A stretch of 64,000 nt of DNA from NCBI RefSeq assembly GCF_030412785.1, contig NZ_CP125295.1:2294001-2358000 (forward strand). The letters are read 5' to 3'. Shown in pieces: positions 36,126 to 45,926 of this stretch. The notes beneath the pieces were generated by a model that was given only the letters and a program-made list of their open reading frames with translations, was not told the origin of the DNA and ran no database searches. This DNA is from Paraburkholderia sabiae. Lineage in GTDB: Bacteria; Pseudomonadota; Gammaproteobacteria; Burkholderiales; Burkholderiaceae. How positions within the stretch are numbered: the stretch's first letter is position 1; the number at the start of each line of letters is the position of its first letter. A program made the position numbers and the translations under genes.

Positions 36126-37211
36126 ATGTCCTCGATCGCCCCGAAGTGCAGGCAGCAGATCCGGCTGTGCACCGCGCACGACGGCGCGCGTATCGCGTAT
36201 GCAACGTACGGAAGCGGGCCGCCCATCGTCAAGGCCGCGAACTGGCTGAGTCATCTCGAGTTCGATCTCGCCAGCCCCGTCTGGAGCCACATGCTCGCGG
36301 AGTTGTGCCGCGAACACACGTTGATCCGCTACGATCAGCGCGGCTGCGGGCTGTCGGATCACGACGTCGCCGACATTTCGTTCGATGCGTGGAAGCACGA
36401 TCTGATCGCCGTGATCGATGCAAGCGGAGTCGACCGCTTTGCGCTGCTCGGCATTTCGCAGGGCGCGTCGATTGCCATTACGTATGCCGTCGCGTTTCCG
36501 GAGCGCGTCTCGCATCTGATCCTGCACGGCGGCTACGCGCGCGGACGGCTGGTGCGCTCACGCACCGAGCAGGCACGCGACGAAGCGGAGACGCTCGCCA
36601 AGCTCGCCGAAATCGGCTGGGGCCAGCACAATCCCGCGTTCCGTCAGTTCTTCACGACGCAGTTCATTCCGGGCGGCACACCGCAACAGCATCACTGGTT
36701 CAACGAACTCGAACGCATCTCGACGACGCCGCACAACGCTGCACGCATCATGCGTGTTTTCAACAGCATCGACGTGGTCGATCTGCTGCCGCACGTGCAA
36801 TGTCCGACGCTCGTGATGCACGCGGTGCGCGACGCACGCGTGCCGTTCGAAGAAAGCCGCCTGCTTGCCAGTCTGATTCCGAATGCGCGCTTCGTGCCGC
36901 TCGAAAGCGACAATCATCTGACGCTCGAATGCGAGAGCGCATGGCAGCGCTGGCGCGATGAAGTGCGCGCGTTCCTTCCGCCGATACGGCACGTCGACCC
37001 TGTGTTTTCAGCGCTTACTCGACGCGAACGCGAGATCGTCGAGCTGATCGCGAGCGGCCGCGACAACGCGCAGATTGCCGCGCGTCTCGGCTTGTCGGAG
37101 AAGACCGTGCGCAATCACATCACCAACATCTTCGCGAAGCTCGAAGTGGAAAGCCGCGCGCAGGCGATCGTGATGGCGCGCAAGGCGGGCTTCGACGCGC
37201 CCGCTGTCTGA
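36126..37211 (+). CDS. Alpha/beta hydrolase fused to LuxR-type DNA-binding domain
   Basis: 361 residues. Residues 1-275 are an alpha/beta hydrolase with nucleophile S111 in GISQG and a likely catalytic His in PLESDNHLTLE. Residues about 295-355 are a LuxR (GerE) HTH: LTRREREIVELIASGRDNAQ, then IAARLGLSEKTVRNHITNIF. A hydrolase body as the sensor of a LuxR regulator suggests that a small ester or lactone-like compound is bound or cut. The di-iron protein gene 305 bases downstream is a candidate target. The family occurs in proteobacteria but ligands are largely unknown. Confidence 0.85.
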   Translation: MSSIAPKCRQQIRLCTAHDGARIAYATYGSGPPIVKAANWLSHLEFDLASPVWSHMLAELCREHTLIRYDQRGCGLSDHDVADISFDAWKHDLIAVIDASGVDRFALLGISQGASIAITYAVAFPERVSHLILHGGYARGRLVRSRTEQARDEAETLAKLAEIGWGQHNPAFRQFFTTQFIPGGTPQQHHWFNELERISTTPHNAARIMRVFNSIDVVDLLPHVQCPTLVMHAVRDARVPFEESRLLASLIPNARFVPLESDNHLTLECESAWQRWRDEVRAFLPPIRHVDPVFSALTRREREIVELIASGRDNAQIAARLGLSEKTVRNHITNIFAKLEVESRAQAIVMARKAGFDAPAV

Positions 37212-37516
37212 CGCTGTCTGATATAGAGCATTCGCTCGAGACGGGGCACATGTCCCGGCTTTTCCCGACTTTGTGCAGCGCGCTTCGCGTGGATCGGGAC
37301 TCGCGTCTCATGTTCTGGCAAGTGCCGATACGCACACTGTGCATCAGCGTTTCGCTTCGGCATGCAATACGTCACGGCGCAGCGCTTTGAGTCGGCGCCG
37401 TCTCTGCTCGTTCTTCTTTTCGGCGCTACCCCACTGCCATCCCCCATTGCCTCATCGCAAGCACAGCCCGTTTCAGTTTCTAGCGCCGGGGCCACGAAGT
37501 TCACAGGAGTTCAGAG
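37212..37516 (+). other. Spacer upstream of the di-iron protein gene
   Basis: No gene seen in this 305-base stretch. CTGTCTGACGCTGTCTGA near 37205-37225 is a short direct repeat, and an imperfect palindrome (GGGGCACATGTCCC, about 37242-37255) could be a regulator site. Confidence 0.35.
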
Positions 37517-38485
37517 ATGCAAGCTGTAGAGTACCAACTGCCTTCCCATCGCTACGCCAAATGCGTCGAAGTGTCCAAGCGGATCCGCTGGGATATCGAC
37601 AACGACGTGATCCGCGGCCGCACCTTCGACATCAAACAGAAGTTCCTGCCCGACGGTCTTTCTCAGGTCTACCGCCTGCCGTTCTTGAACGATGCCGAAC
37701 GCCGCTTCTATTCGCAGGTTCAGGGGCGCACGTACGCGAACATGTTCAAGCTCGTCGAACGCTTCATCGGTGCGAAGATGCTCGAACTCGGCCGCGATCA
37801 TGCACTGGGTGATCAGATCGCGCTCGAAGCCGTCGTGCGGCTCACCGACGAAGAACTGAAGCATCAGGAGCTATTCCGCCGCATCGAACTGCTTGCGGGT
37901 GCGGACATGCCGGCCGGTTATCGCTTCCTGCCTGACGCCGACGACATCGCGATGTTCGTGCTCGGCAAATCGACGTGGGGCATTCTCGCGCTGACGTGTT
38001 TCATCGAGATCTTTTCGCAGGTGCATTACCGTCAGAGCATCGAGGCGGACGACACGCTCTCGCCGCTTTTCAAGGACGTGTTTATGTACCACTGGAAAGA
38101 AGAGTCGCAGCACGCGATCATCGATGAACTCGAATGGATGCGCGAGGACGCGAAGCTCGGCGAGCGCGAGCGCGATGCCGCTGTCGACGATCTGATCGCG
38201 CTGGTGGCGGGCGTCGACGGCGTGGTGCAGATGCAGGCGAAGGAAGACGCTGCTTACTTCTGCGAGCACATGGAGCGCACGCTGCTGCACTCTGAAATCG
38301 CCGACGTACAGGCCGCGATGCTCGACGCGTACCGCTGGCAGTACATTGTTTCCGGCGTCGAAGAGCCGCGCTTCCGCACGTTGCTCTCCGACATGATCAA
38401 CGACGAGCAAGGCGAGCGCATCTTCGCCGCGCTCACGCCGATCATGAAGCCGACGCTGGACCAGCCGACGCTGCCTCTCGTCTGA
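37517..38485 (+). CDS. AurF-like ferritin-superfamily di-iron protein
   Basis: 322 residues, nearly all helical. Two glutamate/ExxH pairs typical of di-iron carboxylate proteins are present: E81 with E113-x2-H116 (TDEELKHQELF), and E164 with E196-x2-H199 (HWKEESQHAIID). The spacing of the four helices fits the ferritin-like superfamily, and the overall layout is close to AurF-type N-oxygenases or related di-iron oxygenases. Size excludes ferritin and bacterioferritin. It follows the hydrolase-LuxR gene and ends in a strong terminator. Substrate unknown. Confidence 0.7.
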   Translation: MQAVEYQLPSHRYAKCVEVSKRIRWDIDNDVIRGRTFDIKQKFLPDGLSQVYRLPFLNDAERRFYSQVQGRTYANMFKLVERFIGAKMLELGRDHALGDQIALEAVVRLTDEELKHQELFRRIELLAGADMPAGYRFLPDADDIAMFVLGKSTWGILALTCFIEIFSQVHYRQSIEADDTLSPLFKDVFMYHWKEESQHAIIDELEWMREDAKLGERERDAAVDDLIALVAGVDGVVQMQAKEDAAYFCEHMERTLLHSEIADVQAAMLDAYRWQYIVSGVEEPRFRTLLSDMINDEQGERIFAALTPIMKPTLDQPTLPLV

Positions 38486-38504
38486 ACATACCTGGCGACA
38501 TGCA

Positions 38505-38537
38505 AACGGCGGGCGCTACTACGCGCTCGCCGTTTTT
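38505..38537 (+). terminator. Intrinsic terminator of the di-iron protein gene
   Basis: AACGGCGGGCGC (38505-38516) pairs with GCGCTCGCCGTT (38523-38534) with one G-T pair, then a T-run. Confidence 0.8.
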
Positions 38538-38631
38538 CATTCGACGACGCCAGAAGCACCGCCGCGATTTGCCCGCCGCAGCCGATGTGCGACACTACGC
38601 ACGACAATGGCAGCGCTGCCGCGAAGGGCAT

Positions 38632-39267
38632 ATGAAGGTTCCCTACCGATACCTGTCCGCAATGGTCGTCAATCTCGCGCTGCCGTGGCTCGCATACCGG
38701 CTCGCGCTGCCGCATTGGGGCACGACGGGCGCGCTCGCGGCATCGGCGGCACCGCTCGTTGCGTGGATCATGTGGGATCTGTATCACTCGCGGCACTTCG
38801 ACGCGCTGAGCGCGATCGTGCTCGCGGGCATTCTGCCGCTGCTCGCGTGGGCGCTGATCGATCGCGGCGAGAACCGGCGTGCGTTCGAAGACCCCATGGT
38901 GTCGGGCGTGATCGGCGTCGCGTTTCTGTTGTCGCTGCTGTTGCGCAAGCCGATGGTCTACTACCTCGCGCGCTCGACGACATCGCGTGAATCGCACGAA
39001 AGCCTCGAACAGTTCGAGCTTCACTATCGCGACCGCCCCGAACTCGTCACGATGATTCGCCGGATGACGGTGGTCTGGGGCATCGGCCTCACGGCTGAAA
39101 ATGTCGCGCGTTACTGGGTGGTGTCGACCTTGAGCGATGCGGAACTGGCTGTGCATATATCGACAGCATTGCGCTGGCTGGTCTATGGCTCGCTCACGCT
39201 GTGGACGATCTGGACGCGCCGCCGATTGAAACGCATCGACGCTACAAGAAAAATGGAGTCTGCATGA
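38632..39267 (+). CDS. VC0807-like integral membrane protein
   Basis: 211 residues from the ATG at 38632 (MKVPYRYLSAMVVNLALPWL), with GAAGGG upstream. The frame open from 38500 is not supported. About five membrane helices are visible, among them GALAASAAPLVAWIMWDLYH and AIVLAGILPLLAWALI, with a polar loop SRESHESLEQFELHYRDR. The layout resembles the VC0807 family of unknown function. The stop overlaps the next start as ATGA, linking it to the amidohydrolase. Confidence 0.65.
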   Translation: MKVPYRYLSAMVVNLALPWLAYRLALPHWGTTGALAASAAPLVAWIMWDLYHSRHFDALSAIVLAGILPLLAWALIDRGENRRAFEDPMVSGVIGVAFLLSLLLRKPMVYYLARSTTSRESHESLEQFELHYRDRPELVTMIRRMTVVWGIGLTAENVARYWVVSTLSDAELAVHISTALRWLVYGSLTLWTIWTRRRLKRIDATRKMESA

Positions 39268-40460
39268 AAGAACCGCTGTTGATCGCCGATGTACGGATGC
39301 CGGACGGGACGCGCGTGGACGTGTCGATCGTCGACGGTCGTATCGATGCGATCGGCCCTGATTTACAGGTCGAAAACGAGGTTGCGCGCGAACACGGCAA
39401 TGGCGCGTTGCTGCTGCCCGGTTTCGTCGAAGGCCACACGCATCTCGACAAGACGATGTGGGGCATGCGCTGGTATCGCAACGAAGTGGGACCGAAGCTC
39501 ACGGACCGCATCGAAAACGAGCGGCGCTTTCGCGCGGAGAGCGGACACGATGCGGCTGCCGCCTCGCTCGCACTGAGCCGCGCGTTTCTGCAAATGGGCA
39601 CGACGCGTTTGCGCACGCACGTCGATGTCGACACGGTTGCCGGACTCAAGCACCTCGAAGGCGTGCTGAAAACGCGCGACACGTTGCGCGACGTGCTCGA
39701 CATGCAGACCGTTGCGTTTCCGCAGTCGGGGATGCTCAAACGCGAAGGCACCGTCAGCTTGCTCGACGACGCGCTGCACGCAGGCGCCGACGTGCTCGGC
39801 GCGCTCGACCCCGCGTTGATCGACGGCGATCCCGTTGCGTCGCTGAACGCAACCTTCGATCTCGCGACTCGCCATCAGAAACCAATCGATATCCATCTGC
39901 ACGAACCCGCGGAGATCGGCGCGTTCACGATGAAGCTGCTGCTCGATCGTGTCGAAGCGCTCGGCATGCAGGGGCGCGTCGTGATCAGCCATGCATTCTG
40001 TCTCGGCGCGCTGGGACCGCGCGAACGCGATCCGCTGCTGGAACGGCTCGCGTTGCTGAACGTCTCACTGCTCACCACAGCGCCCGCTTCCGTGCCCGTG
40101 CCGCCGCTTGCCGCGTGCATCGAAAAAGGCGTGACGCTGTTCGGCGGCAACGATGGCATCCGCGATACGTGGAATCCGTTCGGCTCGCCCGACATGCTGG
40201 AGCGCGCCGCACAGATCGCGATGCGCTACGACCTGCGTCGCGACGACGCTATCGCAATGGCCTTCGATTGCGTGAGCCATGCAGCCGCGCGCGGCTGCGC
40301 ATTTGCGGATTACGGGCTGCAGGTGGGCGCACGCGCGGACCTCGTGCTCGTCGATGCGGAAACCGTCGCACATGCCGTTGCAGCGCGGCCCGTACGCAAG
40401 CTGGTCGTCGCCAATGGACGCGTCGTTACACGTGACGGCGTACTCGCGGCACAACTATAA
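39264..40460 (+). CDS. Cytosine-deaminase-like amidohydrolase
   Basis: 398 residues, GGAG upstream. Metal ligands and motifs of the amidohydrolase superfamily are in order: GFVEGHTHLDKTMWG (HxH near residue 60), IDIHLHEPAE, VISHAFCLG, and FGGNDGIRDTWNPFGSPDML (catalytic Asp). This is closest to the CodA/AtzC-like group that deaminates or hydrolyses pyrimidine or triazine rings. The overlapping membrane-protein gene upstream may help uptake. Exact substrate unclear. Confidence 0.8.
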   Translation: MKEPLLIADVRMPDGTRVDVSIVDGRIDAIGPDLQVENEVAREHGNGALLLPGFVEGHTHLDKTMWGMRWYRNEVGPKLTDRIENERRFRAESGHDAAAASLALSRAFLQMGTTRLRTHVDVDTVAGLKHLEGVLKTRDTLRDVLDMQTVAFPQSGMLKREGTVSLLDDALHAGADVLGALDPALIDGDPVASLNATFDLATRHQKPIDIHLHEPAEIGAFTMKLLLDRVEALGMQGRVVISHAFCLGALGPRERDPLLERLALLNVSLLTTAPASVPVPPLAACIEKGVTLFGGNDGIRDTWNPFGSPDMLERAAQIAMRYDLRRDDAIAMAFDCVSHAAARGCAFADYGLQVGARADLVLVDAETVAHAVAARPVRKLVVANGRVVTRDGVLAAQL

Positions 40461-40491
40461 AAAAGCCCCGGCACGTGAACCATGCCGGGGC
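40459..40491 (-). terminator. Intrinsic terminator downstream of the phospholipase C gene
   Basis: GCCCCGGCA (40465-40473) pairs with TGCCGGGGC (40483-40491). Read leftward a T-run follows. It lies between convergent genes. Confidence 0.8.
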
Positions 40492-40529
40492 CAAAGTTTG
40501 CGCTGGTACTTCCCTTATCGATCAGCCCT

Positions 40530-42686
40530 TCACGATGCCGCCATCACAGGCGTCACGGCAGCGGGATCGCTGATGCTCGTCTTGCCCGTTTCAACGTGAC
40601 CAGCGAGGCGACGCTGGAACGACGCATCGTCGTTGTCGCTGACCGTCAGGTCGTACCAGTGATGGCTCGCCGACAGCACCCACGCTTCCTCGATCGATGC
40701 GCCCGGCGGCACGATCACAGGACGCGGATGCGCGCCATACGCGTTGTCCACCACCGACAGCCGCGCAAGGCTGTCGCCATGATTCGTGAACTTCAGATAC
40801 ACGTTGCCGTTGCCCACGTCGTAATGCGTCTTCACTTCGGGCAGTGCGGGCTTGCGGTTGTGACCTGACTGAGCCGCGTTGACCTGATTGCCCGACGATT
40901 GACCCTGCGCGTTGCCCGCGAAATTGCGCACGAAACCATTCGGACCGTACACGGTGAACTGATACACGCCATTCGTCGACGACAGGTTGAACACGTCCTT
41001 CAGCGTCTTGCCCGCTTCGACCGTATAGCGCCACGGGCCGTCCGTGCGATTGGTCGAGTACACGTAGAAGTGCGCGCCCTGATCGCCCGTATTGCCGATT
41101 TCGATCGTCAGCGAATTCGCTTTCTGGTCGACCTTGCCGTTCACATGCAATTCATACGGCAACGCGCGCGCGAAACGGATGCCCGATTCCTGCGGATCGA
41201 ACGGACCCGGCACGGCGGGCACGGTCGGCGCGGGCTGCGTCGCGCACTGGTTGTCGGCCATGCTCTTGTAGTTGCTCGTGTCCGGCAGCGACGGCATTTT
41301 CGCGTCGGGCGTGCGGAAGTCGAAGGCCGTCGTGAGATCGCCGCACACGGCACGGCGCCATGCCGTGATGTTCGGCTCATGCACGCCGAAGCGCGATTCG
41401 ATGAAGCGGATCACCGACGTGTGATCGAACACCTGCGAGCACACGAAGCCGCCCTTCGTCCACGGCGACACGATCGTCATCGGCACGCGCGGTCCGAGAC
41501 CGTACGGCAGGTTGTCGGCCGTATAGCTGCCGCCGCGCGCCGGATTGACGATGTTATGAATCTCGCCGTCCGTCGTCACCGTCGACAAACCCTGCGCGCG
41601 CGACGTAGCCGGTTGCGGCGGCACGATGTGATCGAAGAAACCGTCGTTCTCGTCGTACATGATGAAGAGCACGGTCTTGCTCCACATCTCGGGGTTCGAC
41701 GTCAACGCATCGAGAATCTGCGACGTGTATTCCGCGCCATAAGCGGGCGTGTACTTCGGGTGCTCCGAGTACGCGGCGGGCGGGCACAGCCACGACACTT
41801 GCGGCAAGCGGTTGGCTTGCACGTCGGCCTTCAGATCGTCGATCGTGCGCACAGTCTGCGCGCGCTGGAACAGCGACGAACCCGGCTGCGCGTTGATGAA
41901 GTTCTCGAAGTTCTGCAGGATGTTCGTGCCGTAGTTGCCGTTCAGCGGGTCCGAGCCGTCCGTGCCCTGCTGATAGATCTGCCACGAAATGCCGGCCGAT
42001 TCGAGGCGTTCCGGATACGTCGTCCACGACAGCAGCTGATACTTCGGCGGCACATCGCCGTCGACGAAATCGTTGTTGTCGAGCAGCGGGCCGCCCTTCG
42101 TGCCCGTGGGATCGACCGTGCCCGTCATCAGATACGAGCGGTTCGGGTGCGTCGGTCCCGGCAGCGAGCAGAAGTATGCGTCGCAAACGGTGAACGCATC
42201 GGCCAGTGCGTAATGGAACGGAATGTCCGAACGCAGGTGATAGCCCATCGTCATGTCCGTCTTGTTCGCGGGCCACTGATCGTAGCGGCCGGCGTCGATC
42301 GCGCCATGCGTCTTGTACCACGAGTGATCCAGATCGCCGACGCACTGCGCGCTCGTCGTCTGCGTGTCGAGGTGAAACGGCAGGACGGGCTTGGTCGCGT
42401 CCGCTTTCGACGGCTGATACCAGACGGGCTTGCCGTTCGGCAACGGAATCGGGAAGCGGTCGTTGTAGCCGCGCACGCCGCGCATATGGCCGAAGTAGTG
42501 ATCGAAAGAACGGTTCTCCTGCATGAACACGACAATGTGTTCGACGTCACGGATCGAACCCGTACGCGAATTCGCGGGCACGGCGAGCGCATTGCGGATC
42601 GATTCCGGCAGCATCGTCACAGCGGCGGCGGCGCCTGCGGACGTTGCAGCGGTTTTCAGAAAACGGCGACGGCTATCGGATGTCAT
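40530..42686 (-). CDS. plcN: Phosphocholine-specific phospholipase C
   Basis: 718 residues. A twin-arginine signal (DSRRRFLKTAATSAGAAAAV) opens the protein, so it is exported folded. The catalytic block EHIVVFMQENRSFDHYFGHM is at residues 48-67, and IMYDENDGFFDHIVPP is near 340. C-terminal beta-sandwich repeats (about 505-700) of the phosphocholine-type enzymes are present. It cleaves phosphatidylcholine or related lipids outside the cytoplasm. PlcN (non-hemolytic) versus PlcH cannot be separated with certainty. Confidence 0.88.
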   Translation of the reverse strand: MTSDSRRRFLKTAATSAGAAAAVTMLPESIRNALAVPANSRTGSIRDVEHIVVFMQENRSFDHYFGHMRGVRGYNDRFPIPLPNGKPVWYQPSKADATKPVLPFHLDTQTTSAQCVGDLDHSWYKTHGAIDAGRYDQWPANKTDMTMGYHLRSDIPFHYALADAFTVCDAYFCSLPGPTHPNRSYLMTGTVDPTGTKGGPLLDNNDFVDGDVPPKYQLLSWTTYPERLESAGISWQIYQQGTDGSDPLNGNYGTNILQNFENFINAQPGSSLFQRAQTVRTIDDLKADVQANRLPQVSWLCPPAAYSEHPKYTPAYGAEYTSQILDALTSNPEMWSKTVLFIMYDENDGFFDHIVPPQPATSRAQGLSTVTTDGEIHNIVNPARGGSYTADNLPYGLGPRVPMTIVSPWTKGGFVCSQVFDHTSVIRFIESRFGVHEPNITAWRRAVCGDLTTAFDFRTPDAKMPSLPDTSNYKSMADNQCATQPAPTVPAVPGPFDPQESGIRFARALPYELHVNGKVDQKANSLTIEIGNTGDQGAHFYVYSTNRTDGPWRYTVEAGKTLKDVFNLSSTNGVYQFTVYGPNGFVRNFAGNAQGQSSGNQVNAAQSGHNRKPALPEVKTHYDVGNGNVYLKFTNHGDSLARLSVVDNAYGAHPRPVIVPPGASIEEAWVLSASHHWYDLTVSDNDDASFQRRLAGHVETGKTSISDPAAVTPVMAAS

Positions 42687-42788
42687 GATGTTATTGCCTT
42701 CTTCTCGGGGGGAAAGGAATTAACAACGGAATAACCGCGCGCATTCACGCGCGTTCTTTGTTTCTTTCGTTATTGCGTGAACGTCGAT

Positions 42789-43166
42789 TCAATGAGCGTC
42801 GTCGCCCGGCGCATAGCGGAGAACGGGCGCGACCTGCTGGTTATCGGCGGCAAGGCTTGCTTGCGCGCTGAGAATCGCGGCGCCATCCTGAGCGTCGTCC
42901 TTTGCGTTTTGGGCCGTGTTCATGCCGTTCGCTGCCTGCGTGTTGAACGCGTTGGCCGTGCTGCCTGTCATGTGTGAAGGCAGCGGCGATGCAGGTATCG
43001 AAACGGATGCACTCAGTGCGGAAGGCGCGCCGTTACTGGCCTGCGACGCTGCCGGCGGCGGGTTGCCGACAGTCGCGGCGTCGTCCGGCCCGCAGGCCGC
43101 GAGCGCGAACGATGCGAGCGCAACGACTGCGCTCACGCGCAAAGAAGAGAGAGGAAGTCCGTTCAT
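42789..43166 (-). CDS. Small Ala/Ser/Pro-rich lipoprotein
   Basis: 125 residues. Signal peptide with lipobox LAAC (MNGLPLSSLRVSAVVALASF, then ALAACG). The mature part is of low complexity and mostly disordered (Ala, Ser, Pro, Asn) without a fold signature. It lies 102 bases upstream of the phospholipase gene in the same direction, so it may be co-transcribed. Function unknown. Confidence 0.65.
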   Translation of the reverse strand: MNGLPLSSLRVSAVVALASFALAACGPDDAATVGNPPPAASQASNGAPSALSASVSIPASPLPSHMTGSTANAFNTQAANGMNTAQNAKDDAQDGAAILSAQASLAADNQQVAPVLRYAPGDDAH

Positions 43167-43359
43167 TCGAGCATCCTGATTCCAGCGCCATACATGATCT
43201 ATCGATCGATAACGGTTCGCTTAAAGAAGCCTGGCCGTCGCTGGAAACGCAGTCTGAAGTCGAATGAAGAACTTATTGTGAAACGTTTGCAAAGGAAAAG
43301 AAATACCTTGAAATATCCTTTAACGGAAAGCCATCAGAAAGCGAAAAGAAACACGAAAG

Positions 43360-44865
43360 TCATCGTGCAATTGCGCTTAAAAGGATGTCGGCATTAAGTG
43401 CCGCCTTTCTCTCGCTATGTTGCGCCAGGGCGGCATATTCGACCGGTGGCTCTTCGCAATGCGCAGCCGTATCGATTGGCTTGCCGAGCACGAACTCGAC
43501 GCAACGCTTCGCCAGCACATCCGTCGGATCGACGAGATGCGCGGTGCGCCCGTTGCGCGTCACCGTGGCCGCTTGCGGAAACAGCAGCGGCAACTCGGTG
43601 CAGGCGAGCAGGATCACTTCAACTTGCTGGAATAGAAGACTTTCGACGGCCGCGATGATGTCGTCGACGCATTCGCCATTCGTGAAGCCTGCTTTCACAC
43701 CGCATACGCCGTAGATCGCGTTCGTCACACGCGCCTGCATCGCTGGCGGCGGCAAGATCTCCGTCATGCCGCGCGCTTCGAGTGCCTTGCGATACACGCC
43801 GCTTGCAATCGTGCCGTCGGTGGCCAGCACGCCGATGCGATCCACGGCGGGAAACGTCGCGCGCAGATAATCGGCCGTCACGTTCATCATGTTGACGACA
43901 GGAATGCGCAAGCGCGCTTCGATGGGCGCGATGAACGCATGCGCGGTGTTGCAGGGAATCGCGATGAAATCGGCGCCGCTGTCTTCGAGCTTCTTGCATG
44001 TCGCGTACAACGCGAGCGTCGGGTCCGCGCCCTTCCCCGTCAGACAGTCGGTGCGGTCGGGAATCTGCGGATTCTGTTCGACGATGATCTTGATGTGATC
44101 CTGATCGCGCACAGCAGGCGTATTGCGCACGACCTTGTGCATGAAGTCGACAGTCGCGGCAGGCCCGACGCCGCCTACCACGCCTAGCTTGATCGGCTGC
44201 GACGCCTTATGTGCATGCGTATCGAGCAGACGCTGCGCGTACACCGAAAAGGAATCGATAACGGGCACAGCAAGCTCGCCAATGCGCCGCAGCGACAGCG
44301 AGCTATCCGTACTGCCCGGCAGCAGCACATCCGCGCCTTGTTCGATCAGCGATTCGCATGCGGCACGCAGCGCGCCGACGTTCTTCAAACCCACGCTCAC
44401 GACGTCGATACCCGCGCGCTCGCCATAACGCTCGAAGAGACGCCGTTCGCACAAGACCGGCGAAGTCAGCACGCCAACCCGACGCGAAAGCGGAAAGCGT
44501 TGCCGGATATGCGCGAACAACGCGGCGATCATATCGACGACTACAACATGCGTGTTCTGCTGCAATTCTTCGATGAAGAGATGACTCTCGAAGCACGGTA
44601 ACGCGACGGCCGGCACACCGCGCCGCTCGAACTCGCGGATCGCATCGAAAATACGCAGCTGGTGTTCTGCGGAACCGGCAGAAATGAAATCCGCTTCACG
44701 ATGCTCGCCGGTTAAAGCGCGCTCGACGGCAATATCCAGTGGTTGAAACGTTCGGGCCGCGGCATTCGCGTCATGCATTTTGCGTAGCACATCGACGCAC
44801 GCGAGACGCGCCGTGCCGCCGACCATGCCGAGCGCACGCCGTCCCAACACAGACGATGTATTCAT
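43360..44865 (-). CDS. Fused double Asp/Glu racemase-family protein
   Basis: 501 residues: two aspartate/glutamate racemase domains in tandem (about 8-215 and 225-465). The C-terminal half has both catalytic cysteines, C305 in IPCNTAHAF and C422 in LLACTELPLLF, and begins with the normal KLGVVGGVGPAATVDF. The N-terminal half keeps C91 (LPCFESHLF), but the second cysteine site reads LLPGSTDSS, with G184 in its place, so it is probably not a racemase. The first half may be regulatory or structural. GAGGG precedes the start. Neighbours give no clue to the substrate. Confidence 0.85.
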   Translation of the reverse strand: MNTSSVLGRRALGMVGGTARLACVDVLRKMHDANAAARTFQPLDIAVERALTGEHREADFISAGSAEHQLRIFDAIREFERRGVPAVALPCFESHLFIEELQQNTHVVVVDMIAALFAHIRQRFPLSRRVGVLTSPVLCERRLFERYGERAGIDVVSVGLKNVGALRAACESLIEQGADVLLPGSTDSSLSLRRIGELAVPVIDSFSVYAQRLLDTHAHKASQPIKLGVVGGVGPAATVDFMHKVVRNTPAVRDQDHIKIIVEQNPQIPDRTDCLTGKGADPTLALYATCKKLEDSGADFIAIPCNTAHAFIAPIEARLRIPVVNMMNVTADYLRATFPAVDRIGVLATDGTIASGVYRKALEARGMTEILPPPAMQARVTNAIYGVCGVKAGFTNGECVDDIIAAVESLLFQQVEVILLACTELPLLFPQAATVTRNGRTAHLVDPTDVLAKRCVEFVLGKPIDTAAHCEEPPVEYAALAQHSERKAALNADILLSAIAR

Positions 44866-45238
44866 AGTCCCTCGCTTGCAGTCGTGTTCGAGTCTTATTG
44901 GAAAGCGCGGATACCGGCGGCGCCGATCAGAATATAAATCCGAATGCCGATTTATGTGACGTGAATAAAACAGCGAGTCGCCCGATAAACAACAGCGTCG
45001 CGTTTATTCAAATTCTTTAGCGCGCCAATTGCCGCTTTGTCGATGCGCCCTTTCGCTGGTTAACCCTGAGAGACGCATAAATTGTTAATTAACGACGATC
45101 GATGCGATTGAGAACAGTATTCACGTCAGGGTCCAGCCTGGCCGTTTCGGGTCCACCCCTTGCTGGACTCGCAGCCTTGGGAACGCACGTATTACAACAG
45201 GGACTGCCTGGGACCAGTCCACAAGGAGACCCGCAACG
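44866..45238 (+). other. Spacer between racemase and receiver genes
   Basis: This 373-base spacer is AT-rich at first and contains a TTAATTAA palindrome near 45085. No gene or terminator is convincing. The last part carries the AAGGAG ribosome binding site of the receiver gene. Confidence 0.4.
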
Positions 45239-45682
45239 ATGGCAACCAGAAACCCGCACGATAGTGAAGACGAGTTGCAATGGCGGTCCATCGGCACGCA
45301 CATGACCGATAACCGGCGCGTGCTGGTCGTCGACGATTACGCCGATGCTGCCGACGCGTTGCAATTGCTGCTCTTCGCGAACGGCTTTGAATGCCGCGCG
45401 ATGCATGGCGCCGAAGACGTCTGCGAACTCGCGTCCGAATGGCAACCGTTCGCCGTCGTGCTCGACATTGCGATGCCGGGCGTCGACGGACTCGAACTCG
45501 CGCGCCGTTTGCGCGCGAACCAATCCACCTCGCACATGCTGCTGATCGCATGTACGGGCTACGCGTCGCAACTCGACCGGGAACGTGCGCGCGAAGCCGG
45601 CTTCGACGCGCACTGCGCGAAACCGCTCACGCCACAACGCCTGCTCGAACTGCTGAAGCGCGCTACCTCCGACGACGCCTGA
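45239..45682 (+). CDS. Stand-alone response regulator receiver protein
   Basis: 147 residues with a single receiver domain: acidic pocket VVDDYADAA at 30-38, phosphorylation site D76 (VVLDIAMPGVDG), Thr in ACTGYAS and Lys in CAKPLTP. A 25-residue N-terminal tail precedes it. AAGGAG lies upstream of the ATG. Without output domain it is a phosphorelay or CheY-like protein. No kinase is adjacent. Confidence 0.85.
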   Translation: MATRNPHDSEDELQWRSIGTHMTDNRRVLVVDDYADAADALQLLLFANGFECRAMHGAEDVCELASEWQPFAVVLDIAMPGVDGLELARRLRANQSTSHMLLIACTGYASQLDRERAREAGFDAHCAKPLTPQRLLELLKRATSDDA

Positions 45683-45926
45683 TGCGAGTGTAATTCGTAC
45701 ATACGATGCCGCGCCGCGCGAGCCCGTTCATACCGTGAAGGACTGAACGCGTGGCTTTGCGTGTCGTGGAGAAGGTCCGAAAGAGGGGCAGGCACGCGAA
45801 CTGCTGTCACATCGTCAGTCCTTGCCGCTCAAGGGTTTAACCCCGGTTCAACCGTATGAGCGGCAACGGCGAAGCGCCAAAGGGAGGGGCTCGCCGAAGG
45901 GCCTCGCGTTGACAGACAGGAGAACG

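Noticed and set aside
40899..42734. A 611-codon rightward frame
   Set aside because: Antisense shadow of the phospholipase C gene, rich in Arg and His, with no motif.
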